NCBI GenBank assembly: GCA_013396525.1
Contig: VWYX01000702.1
Span: forward strand, 346,716 to 410,715
Reading direction: 5' to 3'
DNA length: 64,000 nt
DNA from: Chaetorhynchus papuensis
Lineage: Eukaryota > Chordata > Aves > Passeriformes > Rhipiduridae
Below, piece after piece: positions 37,697-50,810 of this stretch. The position numbers and the translations under genes are program-made. The stretch's first letter is position 1. Every line of letters starts with the position of its first letter. The notes beneath the pieces were generated by a model, which worked only from the letters and a program-made list of their open reading frames with translations, did no database searches and had not been told where the DNA came from.

Positions 37697-39628
37697 CATC
37701 CTTATTTATAAGCATGATTAATCATTATACTATAAGGCCAAACTACATGGATTTGAACAGCACTCCACCTATGTGTAGAAGAAGGTGACATAAGGCTATA
37801 TAGCTGTGGTTACAGTTGATAAAGCTAATCCTCCCTGGAGATTTTTATTCTAGGGAAACAATTATGTACACTAAATAAGCCCATACTTCCATAAGGCCTT
37901 TAGAGAAAACTTGCTGTTCATTTAGAGGACAGGCTCTGTGAAGGCCATTGCCATCAAATTTAGCTTGTCACTGTGTTGATTAAGGTGAGTTTATTTTTGC
38001 CCTTGATGTTGGTCCATATTTTTTTATATTATAAAATTCTTCAGCATGACACATATTATTTGTAGAAGAAACTGATTTTTTTCTTTCACCATTTCCACCC
38101 AGTTTATAAAAAGTATTAATTGGTTCTTTTGTTATGCTTGAAAATATAGTGAACTTAACCAGAAATAAGTGTGTGTTTAATCATCTCTCTTAGCTGAGAA
38201 TGGACACTACATGGCTGACGACTGCTAACCTGAGTATGATAGGTTAGTCCAGTCTGCAATTTCCATTGTGGAGTTACTTTCTCACATAATCATTGCAGAT
38301 AATATCAAATACTAATTAGCATTTGATCAGATTTGGGGTTAATTTTTTCATCTTGCATATATTGAAAGAGCTCAGCTGACTATAATAGTACATTAATTTA
38401 TATCAGTTGATTATCTGGCAGTTTCTCTTATCTGCATTTGCTGTTACTGCCAACGATGTATTTTGGAGTCATAAAAGGCAAGGGAGGAACTGAGACTAAA
38501 GCAATCAGTAAAGAGCAGAAAAAACCTCAAAAGCATGATGGCAACCTGTCCCCTCAACCTCAGTCAAAGGTCTGGCAGTTGCAGGAACCTGATTAGCAGT
38601 GCTACAAGACAAATGCAGCTGTCCATTCCTGGTCTGCAGGTGTTGCAGTAGGTATTCCATTGTCAGACAGCCAGTGTTTTCAATCAAAGTAATTATTTCC
38701 TGTAGGAAAATAAAGTGTTAGCCATGTTTTTCTAACAGCAATTACCCACCTGTAACAAGATGGGCACTTGGACAATACCATTAAATCACTGAGCTTCTGA
38801 CTCTGGGGTCATAAGATTTTCCATTTTCATTTCTACTTGATGTCAGGTGTCTTCCTCACTATCTGGTTAATTCTGGCTTCCGATGCTGTGTGCTTTTTAG
38901 AGTCCTGGACAAGGCCTGGGCATTCTGGTTTGTGCAGAAGTGAGAGAACTGGCTCTGTTGCCCTGGTGTCAGTGAGCACTGAAATGACAGTGCCCAATCT
39001 GTTGTAGCCCAGAGGACTGAGCGTCAGTGCAGTAGGAAAGAAAAAGTTTTCACAGCAACCGAACTGGTCTAAAACTGCATGAATGAGGTTTAGTCGTACA
39101 ATAAATGTGTTCTACCTGAAAACTTCAGAAACAGCAGCTTGCAAACCCAGAAGGCAACAGCGTGTAGCAAATATGCCACTTATGTTCATTTCCAGGTAAA
39201 GGAAGGTATGTATAATTTATTCAACATGAATCTTGCAGGCAGCCAGCCTCTAGCCATTTAATGCAGAAGGGCTTCCTGGACCCTTATTTTTCTACCCACT
39301 CCTGCAGATCTCAGTCAAGTTAACTAGAGGTGGGAGCAGCCACTGTCCCTAAAAAATCACATGCCTCTGGTACTTGTCATAGCCATAAAAAATCCACACC
39401 CTGCATCAAACTGCATGCAAACAGGTCACTTATAATCTTCCCAAAATGCAATGGGAATGGGTCCTCAGGGACCCCCCATACACTGTTTGAAGTCCAGAGG
39501 AGGCTGGCAAAAGAGATGGGAGCAGGGGATTGCATGGAATTGTGCCTGAGTTCCAAGCCTCTGTGGGGATCACTAAGACACAGAAATTATGTCAGAAGTA
39601 AATTATTTCAACATGATAGCATGTGCCA
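37697..39628. other. Intergenic, no gene recognised
   Basis: AT-rich sequence without recognisable gene or repeat. Open frames do not exceed ~100 codons. Confidence 0.55.
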
Positions 39629-39874
39629 GATTTAGATTAGATATTAGGAAGAAATTCTTGACTGTGAGTGTGGTGAGACACTGGAACAGATTTCTCAGGG
39701 AAGTTGTGGATGCCCCACCCCTGAAAAGTGTTCAAAACCAAGCTGGATGGAGTTTTGAGCATCTGGGTTTAGTGGAAGGTGTCCCTGCCCATGGCAGGGG
39801 GGTTGGAACCAGATGAACTCTAAGGTCCCTTCCAACCCTAACCATTCTATGATTTTATCATTCTATGATCCACC
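39629..39874 (+). mobile_element. CR1 LINE 3' end, relatively well preserved
   Basis: Close match to the canonical avian CR1 3' end: 'atttagattagatattagga', 'agaaattcttgactgtgagt', 'ggtgagacactggaacagat', 'gtggatgccccacccctg', 'tagtggaaggtgtccctgcc', 'catggcaggggggttggaac', 'aaggtcccttccaaccctaa', then two terminal 'cattctatgat' words. It is 5'-truncated to about 245 bp. It looks less diverged than the other CR1 pieces in the window and so is probably one of the younger insertions. Confidence 0.93.
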
Positions 39875-42800
39875 TGTGCTTCTTGGCTGCCTGCCTTTCA
39901 GGTGTGTGCCAAGGGTCAGTGGCTCATGGTGTTCAGACCCTGAAAACATGGCATTGCTCAGTGGCAGGTGGGATACTTTGCAGGGATATACATTATTTTC
40001 TTTTTACATGACGGAATTCCAGTCATACTTTTTGTCTAAGCCAGATTCTGGTCCCATTATGTTTGCCACTGTATTTCTTGTGTTAGATAAGCTTGCACAA
40101 CAATTACAGAAACGTTAATTAAGAAGTAGTACAGATTTTCATTTTGTGTGTTCAGGCTATAAAATATTTTTTTTTGGTGTGGCTTCAGTTCTTGAATTTG
40201 CTGCAGGAGGTGGTTGTTCATGTACGTAACAAATGGAAAACTCTTTGACAAATTAATTGACTGGCAAGCCAAGTTCAGTGTATGCATACACTTTGTAATG
40301 AGTTATAATTAAAAAAATAATTAACTAAGGAGAGTGACTATGATTTGATCATCAAAGTTTAGACAGGGAAGCTGACCTAGGGGTGAACAGCAGAGTAATT
40401 ATTTGAGGACTATGACGTCACCTATCCACAACCCTCACATGTTCTGTTAAATTAAGCTTTGCCATCACAGACAGGCTGCTGTCTGGTCTCTTCAAGCTCA
40501 AATGATCATATCTAAAATCTTTACTAAGAATAACACTCTTGCCTGGCCCAAAGGAGTTAGTTAGATGGTCCAGCTGACCTAAGGCACAAAGGTACAACCA
40601 AGCACCTTGACTTCTTCAGAACTATTTTAAAACACTTATTTCCATCCTGCCGAGCCTCTCCTGTTAGCATATTTGGCGTAAATGCACTGAACAGAGAGAT
40701 TTGTTCTGGATCCAGGGTGGTGCCTCTGCCTTGTGCTATACTGCAGCGTGGAGATGCCCTGCATGGTGGCTGCTTCAGGATATGATGGATGTTCAGGATC
40801 TCTGCAGGTGCATCCGTGACTGGCCCAAGATTACTCCTCTGTGAGCAAACAGAGCTCATATTCTCACTGTTTGTTTATTCTTATATATGAAACTGTGAAT
40901 GGTTTATGCATTTTTCATGTGATAAAAATGTTTGTTTTCTGAATATGAATGTGTCTGGTTGTCCCATTATATTTGCACTATCCAGAAAGCTGCAGAACAT
41001 TGTGGATGATTCACCCCAGGAAGGTCAGATGAGAACCTCTAACCCTGGCTTCCTAAGACTAAAGTTCAATGACGGACATAAGAGATTTATGACATCAGTT
41101 TATAATGTTTAACATTTTAATATAAAAAGTTGTGACTTTGGACAGGGATTTTATATTTGAAAATAAAGAAGTATTTGCTCCAAGGTACATAATGGAAATA
41201 TACCTCTTTCAGCTGGTAGCTCTGGACTGATGAGTAGCAGTGGGTTTATTTTTCTGCACTGAAATACATCCCATCTCAAAACATGGCAATGCTTTTCTTA
41301 CCTGCTACTTTCTCTCCTGCTTACACTTCTCTTCCATTTTACTTAAAGATACATGACTTTGCTCCCAGAAAGTGATAGAAAATAAAACTGGTGACTTCAC
41401 CTGATCCACTCATTTCCCTGCATGGAGAATAAGGGAGGGAGAAAAGCCAGACTGTGTTTGTATGTTGAGCAGAGAGTAGTAGCAAGTATAACCTTTTTGA
41501 TAAAACCAAGAAAATCCACAGGTTGTTACTTAGTTCCTAAACAATTAGGTCTTCTGAGAAGACACTTCCAACATTTTCTGGGTAAACAAGCACTGAGGTA
41601 TAACTGAGAAATTAGAAGGTTGAAACTCATATCCAATGACTTGATGCAGCTTTTGTGCTTGTATAGAATTGTTATCTAGGAGTGTCTACTGTAGATGTCC
41701 AGTTCTTAAGAGCAGTTTTTAATGCCAATTCTTAAACATGTCCAAAACATAGAAAAAAACTGATTTGAAAATCAGGAGATAAAACTTCTATTTTCCTTTA
41801 ATATGATCAGAGGGATTGTAGGGGTTGTGTTGCCACTATAGCCTGAGGCAAAAGAGCCACAGTTCTGATCTGTGTATCAGGGCAATATCCCAAAAATTGT
41901 ATCTTTAGCAAGAATTCTGTGGATTCAGTCTATGACATCTTGTTCTGTAATAGGCTACTTTCTAGGAAACTGGAAAACTGCATGAATACCAACATGCAGA
42001 AAGCTGTCAAACTGGCCATCCAAATTCAAAGAGAACAGATGCTCTTAGCATCTCAAAGAGGTATTTCTCACTTCTTTCTCACTATTTCTCACCAGTTTCA
42101 AGGCTGCATTACATGTGCATAAAGCTTAAATATTCTGTGATTAGTGTATGCTGGTCTGAAACACTAGCAGTGAGCCTAGAGAAAAATGCCACCTTGAATC
42201 ATATTATGTGATGCCATCTTTCAGGTACAGCACATTCCAGGGTGACACAGAACAGCTCAACACACTCCTGTACTAGCTAAATAAGGAAACAGAGATAACC
42301 CATATTTTCATACAAAGTGCCATTGGTAAGAAAGAGACTGGGGAAGAAAAAAAATTACTTTGCTCTTTTTCAAGAAATGAGGTCTTCGATTCTCCTTCTC
42401 TTTTAATCCTTTTATTTTAAGGTACATATCCCATTCAGTGATTTTTTTTTTTTTCCAGGAGAAAGACTAGTAGACAGGATCAGAGTAAACTGAAGGCAGA
42501 AAGATTATCCTTTCATCTATCATATCAAGAGTCCAGATATGAGTAAACCACAAGTCCCAATTTGAGCAGTCTGCTTGGGTTGGCTGCTGATGCAAGAAAT
42601 GAAATGGGACTCCTGAGCATAGAAACACCTCTGCTTCAGGTGGGTTCTTATACCTTTTTATTACCATGCCAGGGATCTTGCTTATACATATCACTGTTTT
42701 TGCAATACCTGGTCACTTGCTCAGTTGCTACAGCCTTATCTCTAGAAAAGACAAATAGTTTAATTCTTGAGAGGCCTTGTGTCTGGTGCCATACTATTTT

Positions 42801-45800
42801 GGTGGAAACGTAAAGAGAATGAAAATATATAGCAAAATGTCATGGAGTAATAGAATCAGAAATAACAAGGGACAGAAGGTTCAGAGTTAAGGATCAAAGA
42901 GATGGACACAGATCAAGAAAATTGAATAAAATCAAGTTTAAGAGCTGAAATAATGGAAGACATAGTATCTATTCGTGTGAGGAACCTTTTCTGTAAGAGA
43001 GACTCTTTACTGCCATGGGGTTTCAGTGTTGTTTCCGACCTGCAGGGTTATTTTCCAGGCTCCTCCTTGTATTTGAGTGTTTAATTTCCATGTTTCAGGA
43101 ATCCATGCTTCAGCCAGCTGCTTTCAGGTATATTGCTCATCATGTCTTCATCACCCGAGCAGAAAGATTCCTGCTGAAGCAATATATCTTCTGGAAATTA
43201 AATAAAAAGTCCAAGTTTAGCCACGTCCTTGAGGGAAGAAAATGAAGTTTTTCGGATATAACAGTGTGATGTGTTTGAGAAAATACTCAAAGAAGAATAT
43301 GATTTTTGATCAGCTCATGAAATAACTTGCATTAAGTAGCCTCTTTTTAAACTGAATTGTGTACACAGCACCCCCCATATTTTGTTAATTTTAACTTCCA
43401 GTGTATTTGTATGTGTGGGGTTTAAAAAAATGTTTAAAATGCCTTGGGTGAAATTTTGGTTCACATGTGACATCCGGAACAATGAAAAAATGTCAGAAGT
43501 GCCATCAAGACATTACCATTGTGAGGTATTTATTTATATTTCTATCTTTTTCTGCTCCTTGGGAGTCATCCTCAGTAGTTCATGGCACGCAGCAGAATCT
43601 TTCTTTGCTGACTAGTTGTCAAAGGAAGGGAGTTTTCATAAGCAGTAAAATAATGAGATACCTTTGGAAAATAAGACCTCTGAATTGTTCCATCTGCCCA
43701 TAAAATATAAGAATTCATAAAGCATTTCAGTAAAACAATAGAAAATTACATTAGTGCTATTTTTAATTCCTTCTGCTGTGCTGATTTACTCCTGTGAACA
43801 AAGCAACCAGAAAGCTTAATAAGTTTGGGCCATCAATAATCTGTATGCCAGCAAAACCCAGATGCTCATTGGAAGACATTGCAGAAGACGATAAAATCTG
43901 TAATTTCCTTTATATTCATTACAGTTTTGTTTATTGAGCAGAAATGTGTCACTTAATTATTCATTCATTCATTCATTGCAGAATCTAAGGAAGATCCTTT
44001 GCCCTGCGTTAAGTAGTAGGTTCAGAGCTCACTTGAAGTGTCTCTACTCTAATGATTACCTAGAGTAAGAGGAAAACTATTAAGATTCTTATGAGAAAAA
44101 GTTAAGCCTGTTTTTCTGCTTTTAATCAAGAATTCTTAATTCGACTGTTTCTTGTATCTATTGCTTAATGTCAATGAACAGCAGCTTCATTAGTACTAGG
44201 TCAGTGAGTTTTTCCTGCCAATCTATGCTGTTGTCTTTAACAAAAATACCTTCAAACACACAGTCTAAAACAACACTTCTAATCCCTGACACAATACAGA
44301 GGAACTTGATTACTCCATGTTTAATTGAGATTGGAAATGTTATTAAAAACCAATGAAAAATATTTTCTTCATCTGACAACTAATATAAACCAACATAATT
44401 TTAACTATCACACATCGCTGATTTATTGTTGGTGTCATAGAAATGTGTATATTTGTACTTACCCGCAGATATATGTGTGCATCACTCTGATCCAGGATGT
44501 GAACTGATGGAGAAATTCAATAAGATATGTGGAGCTTAGCAGAAGGAAAGGGACTCATCAGAGCCTGCGTGTGATCAGTTATCATCATGCAAATTTTATC
44601 TATATGCATACATTAGATGTCATCAAATGCACATGTAAATACGCCCAGCTTGGAAGCCTGATATAGTGCAGAATATAAAAACATAACACAGACTCAATTG
44701 CAGCATCCTATTTCTGGCAGTAGCAGCCTGATCCTAAAAAACCCTTAGGGCCTCAGTGTGACAGAAGCTGGCAGTTTGTATTTTAAGCATAGATCTAAAA
44801 TACTGTATATTTTTGCATTATGACAATTTATACTAGAAAGTGGGAGATGGAATCAGTGGATGTCTGTGTTAAAGGATTATTCAGGTGGAAAACATGATCT
44901 CCTGAGGGACTCAGCAAGGCGGACAGAGATTTAAACTGGTCACGATGAATTAAGATGGTAAAAATAGAACTGCAGCGGAGCTGCAAATTTTGGATTTGGT
45001 CTTAGACTTCAAACATGGCTAAATTCTGTGTAAGTCTGTTCTGCACACCTAAAGTGGCAGCAAAAGCAGACTCAGCTGTCACCATGCAAATGGCACAGTG
45101 TGGGAGCCTGGAACATTACAGGAGTTGCAGAGCACTAGTGTAACAGAGTTTATGAGTTGTCCCCATCATGTTTGGACAACAGCATCCAAAACATGGCTAA
45201 AAGGTCAATTCCTCCTCAGTGTGTGACAAGTGCAGATTTAGTTAGATGACTGAGGATGCACTCTAGTGATTGAGTCATTCAAATTATGAGGTAAGGGTGA
45301 GGACAGAAATTTACTTCAGCTGATGCAGAAATACGTCTGTAAACAGATACAGACATATATGTGGATATTGACATTTATGATGGTTGAAGTTTTCCACATG
45401 GATTCTCTTGTATACATCTTGCTTGAACCTTATTTTAGAAATTATCATGATTACACGTCTTTGCATTAACTGTGTGGAAATTATCCTGCTTACTTATTTC
45501 AAAACATAAGACTTCATGTGGTGTAATATATGCTCCAAGCACATTCCAATGAATTGTTGGGTCCTAATGGGAGCTACCTGAGAAATTTTCATCTTCAGGC
45601 ACTGACTGAAGCTTGGCAGCTTAAGCTTTGAAGATATCTATAGTTAATGCCATATCCAACTGCTGTTTTTATTCTTTCAAGACAAGCATAATGAGTCCCA
45701 TGTAGTGAATGAAGGTCTTCTCCACCTTGGCATGAGCACCATCTGCTACAGCTGTACTCAGTTTATCTGTAGGTTGCTTAAATGGATTTTTATATATTTC

Positions 45801-48800
45801 AATGTCACGGTTTAAAGGCAAAACCTCTACTTATTTAGCTGTGAAAGTAATATTTCCAGGTTAGAAGATGGGGTTGAATGAGTTTATGCAGTAGAAAGTC
45901 TGCATACAAAGAACAGCATCTCCAATAAAGCACAGGCATTATGGCAATCAGCCCTGATTATATGCCTCCTCCACCATGGGATTTATGTGGATGTGAGAGC
46001 TGTCCTTCTCTTAGATTGTGTCTTCATGCTCATTTAAGCACAGCAGCTCACATTAACTGAAGGGGGTTAACATGAGCCATCTTTCTTTTGAAGGGCAATT
46101 TGCTTCAGGAAGTTGCTTGGTTATCTCCATGCTGTTTTTCTCAGCTGGGCCAGGCTCAGCCTTTAAAGCCTTTTTCCACACAAGCTGAGCAGTGCATCTG
46201 CCCCTCTTAGCACATTCCTCTCATTAGCTACAGCCTGGGAGCTTACCTCAGCTTCCCCTGCTGCATGGAAAGTTCGGTTCCAGGACTTCTTCTCCCCTGG
46301 GGACTCATTGTGCCTTCACATTTTCTAAAAGCATCCATTCCCCAGTGAAGCTGTCTAGGCACTGCAACAGGTCTGTGTTTCCCTTTGTTCCCTGTGTTCT
46401 GAAATACATCAGGAAGAGTACAGAGTTGACCAATGTGGGTTGAGAAATATCCTTTGCAGTGTTGCTTGGGCCACAGATTTGTGCAATGGTGATTCATGGA
46501 AGAAGACCACAATACATCATCGTCTCATGTCTATTTATGACTATCATTCTCTGGCATGTCCTTTGCCCAGGATTTGTAGAAGATGCTTTAATGGTTTGTC
46601 AGAGAGTAAAGACCATGATCTGAATATTATTTGCTGTAGTAATTGCATCTTTTCAAAAGAAGAGTATTTGAACCTTCCGTTTTTTGGCCTGTCATTTTCT
46701 TTCTGTGGTTATCATTTTAGCTGCATTCGTTACTATGGATATTTTGGACTTGCATCAAGGGTGGTCCCACACATTTCTTTGAGAAAACCTTTCAAAGTTC
46801 TCTATCTGCATCTCTCATTCATTTCTAGCAGATAAAGCTGTGAAAAAAGCTGATGAAAAAATCATGCTGTAGACAAAGTTTATGTGGCATACAAAACATT
46901 AATGATTGATTTTTTAATACCAACTAAGCCCTGAAAGCCGACCAATCTGATGATGAAGAAAGTATCTCTATCTGCATGTAGAGAAAGAAGAAAAATGCAT
47001 AAATTAAAAAATTAAAAGAAAGAAATGAATATGGTACTGTGTACAAATATATAAGAATTTAATTGTCATTTCACCTGAACAAATAATATGAAGCAAATAA
47101 CCTATTTTAATACGACATTTTTAATTTTATAAGTTGGTTATGAGTTGATTAAAAATATAATTATTACCTTATATTTTTCACAAAATATTTTGGGGAATAA
47201 TTCTAGACAATATCTTTTTAAATAACTGAAAATAAAGGTTTGATATTATTTCCATTTTGCTTTCCTCTTCTACTCTTTAGGCAGGAGTAGTACCTCCATC
47301 GTGATGAGCTGACTTAGCTTTAATGATTCCAGTTTTCAGTTTCAAAAATTTCCAGATGTCCAGAAAAAGCAATATGTATCTTGCACTGGTGATCTATTTT
47401 GAACTCTAAAATGTAGCACAAGTTGCCATGCAGTCACCTCTTAAACTCAGTGGAGAGTTGTAAGCACCTACCAAGGGTGATTCTAGAGATCCTGAGGGAA
47501 GTGGGATGAGCCCATGTTAAGGGCTCTTCACTTTTTGGGGAATACAGGGAGGAGCAGACAGCTAGATTTTATCCCAATTTTGGTCCCATTTAGATGGGCA
47601 GATCCTTGCATGCTATGTGTAAGGAGTTGATTGTGTGTCATTTCCACAACACAGAGAGCTTTCTTTGCAGATCTGCTAACACAGAGTGTCGAGGGAGCAC
47701 TGAGGTGTATCTATCACATCTGCAGGAGCCAAGAGTAGCCTTGGCTTCTGGTCTGGAAAGCTCTAAACATTGGGTTATGAAGATGGAAGGAACCAGGCAC
47801 AGATACTGGGGCAGTTTGTAGGCCACTGTGTATTTCAGTGCCTGCACAGTGGCTGGGGTGTCCCATAATCAGAGCACGTAAGGCTGAGCCAGTATTTGAC
47901 TCAAGTTTCTCCATAAGTACTGAGTGCTTATATGCTTAGACCTGAAAACTGTTCAGCAGGAGTGCTGTGTGGTGAGTTTACTCCTGGATTTTTGAAGACC
48001 AAAGAAATTCTGAGAGAAAGTTAAAACTTTTCTAACAGGAGCTGACAGATAGGACTGTGATGTAATTTTCGTGCAATGCTTTCAGTTTTCCAAGCTGCCA
48101 AGGAGGCTTTCTCAGTTTGAATCTGTCTGATCCTGCTGGTCATACCTATATCCACTATGAATTTCTAAAGCAAATTTCCTGAGAAACTTTTAGGAAAAAA
48201 TGAAGTTCCACATTAACCCATGTACTCTAACCTACAAGTCACGAAGTCTTTCAAATGTATTGCCCATAATGGGAATTCTGTGGCTAAATCTCTCTGTGGC
48301 ACTTCAAAAATAGATCCTTAGCAGTAGACTACCTCTTTCTCCACTTCCAAATGCAGATGAGTGACCTCAGAAAAACGAACCGAAGAAACATTTACTTGGT
48401 AGCTAAACAAGTCTTTGTGTACATTATGAAACACTTGTAGTTCATCATTTTTCGTCATTAACCAGTGCTCTTTGTCCTAGGACTTGACTGGGAGCAGACA
48501 CACAAAAAAAATATTTTTGCAAAAGTTACAGCCTATTCTGAGTGAAAAAACCCACCAGAAATATTTGTCTTAATTTTATTGACTTCAGTAATTATGGCTG
48601 CTTCTCTGGAGTCTTATTTGAGCTTGCAAGTCTCTTCAGCTTTATCCATCATGAGTCTGACCTTTCCTTGGGGTTCTCTGCATCCTTTGGAATTAACATA
48701 CCCTTTTCTCCAGGTGTCACAAATGTGACATTGCTCTTCAGACTTTGCACATGCTCTTTTATCTTTATTATTTGCACACAGCCTTGTGCTCATTTCCTTC

Positions 48801-49886
48801 CTTCTTCTGTCCCATTTCATCACCCTCACTGGCCCTAAGCATCTCAGGATCTCATTGTGAACAGTTGCAGGGTTGGCAACACTGAGATGAAAGGCAAAGA
48901 TATTTTCAATTCATAAACTCTGATCATAATCCATAATAAGATTCATTATTAAATGTCACCCTGACCCACACAATTTCCAATAAAATCATATAGCAACTGC
49001 TTACCAAACATATCATTTAAGAAAACTAAAATCAGGGAATGTACCATTTGTGGTCACAGAGCTGAGCTAAGAGAGAGGAACTCATGGTGGGAAAACTCAT
49101 TGCTAGGGATTAAACTTGTGTCAGCAGTAGATACCAGTACTGTAATTACATATGATATAAATAAAAGCATTAAGTACTTTAGGTCACAGAGACCTTTCAA
49201 GAAATTACTAGTAAACTACAAAGTAGACCAAGGATCATCTCATATTATTGTCAGTGCTTTTTTCCACAGCCAGTTTCTCAAGTGTCTCAGGGAGAGAGAG
49301 AGAAACAGTCCTGAACACTCTACTAGGTACTTGAGGCATTGGTTGACTGCTAAGAATAAGACAGGAAGGATCCAGTCCTATGACAAATGGGAACTTTTCC
49401 CCATGGACAGCTAGCAACTAAGCATGTAGTGTTAACTTGGTTATCGATCCCTGGATCAAATTTGGTCATCTACCCCTGGATCTATGTCTTTATTTAGAAC
49501 CCAGATGAAGAGGATCAACCTTTCAGCAGAACAGACTATTTGCATGTCCACCTTCAAATCCGTAGTAGCTGCTCCTCCCCTCTGGAGAAGGCAAACTCAC
49601 TTGGAAGTGGAGCACACTCTCAGGAATACTGGAATCCTGTCAGGGAAATCCTGGTACAAGCAAGGAGCAAGCATTTCTGGTGTTTTGACTTTCTCTCATG
49701 CAGATAGGATTTCCAACTCATAACAATGTGCACAGCTGACCGACTAGCATTTCCTCAGCAACTTATACCTTCTAAGTGTGAGGGACAGGAGAAAAAACTC
49801 TCCTGTTTCAAGCCTTCTGCAGTATTTCACCTATGAAAATATGCAGCAATTGATTAATGATATTGCCTACTTGTCCATCTTTGATT
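39875..49886. other. Intergenic, no gene recognised
   Basis: About 10 kb of AT-rich sequence. A short (ATTC)n stretch lies near 43961-43978 and a poly-T run near 42442. The open frames, including 131 codons at 46440-46835 on the plus strand, have no recognisable domain. I see no CR1 or LTR that I can place. Confidence 0.55.
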
Positions 49887-50162
49887 TACATACAGAATTC
49901 TATGCCTTTTGGAACAGGTCCATGTTCTTCTGCTGAGAACCCTAGAGCTGGATGCAGCACTCCAGGTGGGGTCTCACCACAGTAGAGCAGAGCAGAGCAG
50001 AGGGGCAGAATCCCTCCCTTTCCCTGCTGCCCATGCTCCTTTGGATGCAGCTCAGGATGCAGTTGGTTTCCTGGGTTGCAGTGCACATGGCTGGTTCATG
50101 TCCAGCCTCTCACCTACCACCACCCCTGAGTCTTTCTCCTCACAGGTGCTCTTGATTCATTT
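49887..50162 (-). mobile_element. CR1 LINE, first part (interrupted by LTR-like insertion)
   Basis: The plus strand shows the reverse complement of CR1 ORF2: 'agagctggatgcagcactcc', 'aggtggggtctcaccacagt', 'agcagaggggcagaatccct', 'ggatgcagctcaggatgcag', 'tggttcatgtccagcctctc', 'cctgagtctttctcctcaca' and 'ggtgctcttgattcatttt'. The next expected CR1 bases appear only at about 50676. A small agagc microexpansion sits at 49984-49999. Confidence 0.88.
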
Positions 50163-50675
50163 TCCTGATGCCTTTTTCAACCTAGAAATGAAACAACACA
50201 CACTTTTGAGATAATTGTAGTATAGGAGGTAATATAAAGGTGGATCTTTATTTGAAGGCCTCCACGGGCAGTTATGGAAAATGTTCACAAAAACCCGCTT
50301 CCCACAGGGGTGCGTACAGTCTTATAAATTTGGCAAATTAGCATAATTGACAAAAAAGCACCAGTTAGGAGCACAAGTGATGATGCAATTAACCCCCAGG
50401 TCAAGCCCCTTCTCTGGAGCCCCCTCCTTGGTACTAGCTGTACTTTGTTGATGAAAATGTGTCTCAATGAGCTGTTTTCAACCTTAGCAGCCAGGGAGAA
50501 CCAAGATAGGATAGGGGCCCAGGATAGGATAGGTTTTGTCTTTCTGCCTAGGGATAGGGCATAGAAAACTACTAGGAAAACTAGCCGTTATTACATTAGG
50601 CTACAAATATATGTGTAAAGAATACAGAGAATATTTAAAAGAAGAAAAGGTAAAAACCAAAACTGCGTCACTCCA
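50163..50675 (-). mobile_element. Probable solo LTR inserted in a CR1
   Basis: The block separates two adjoining parts of one CR1. Read on the minus strand it has LTR-like layout: a TATA-like element (50322-50329), about 70 bp of putative R region, then AATAAA at 50247-50252 and a ~80-bp U5-like end. The plus strand contains 'aggcctccacgggcagttat', 'cttcccacaggggtgcgtac' and a duplicated 'aggataggatagg' motif, which I recall from avian LTR repeats. No gag, pol or env sequence is present. Candidate ends are 'tg' near 50163 and 'gtca' near 50671, but no convincing target-site duplication was found, so the boundaries are approximate. Confidence 0.65.
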
Positions 50676-50810
50676 TTCAGCCTGTACTTGTGCTTGGAAT
50701 TTCCTCAACCCAGGTGCACAACCTTCACTTGGCCTTGCTGAAGTTCCTGAAGTTCTCACAGCTCCACCTCTCAGCTGTCAGGTGTACAAGTTTCTCTTAG
50801 ATGTAACTGC
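50676..50810 (-). mobile_element. CR1 LINE, second part (resumes after LTR-like insertion)
   Basis: It continues the CR1 of 49887-50162: 'cagcctgtacttgtgcttgg', 'aatttcctcaacccaggtgc', 'acaaccttcacttggccttg', 'ctgaagttcctgaagttctc' and 'acctctcagctgtca'. This is the reverse complement of the CR1 region that follows directly on the Cys/His-containing 'KCxVLHLG' segment in consensus. It is decayed and non-coding. Confidence 0.82.

Noticed and set aside
42841..42880. Possible CR1 tail ('taatagaatcagaaat')
   Set aside because: The similarity covers only a few bases and none of the other CR1 3' end blocks are nearby.
46440..46835. 131-codon plus-strand frame
   Set aside because: The composition is that of chance, no motifs are seen and it overlaps a minus-strand frame. 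It has no resemblance to known proteins that I can recall.
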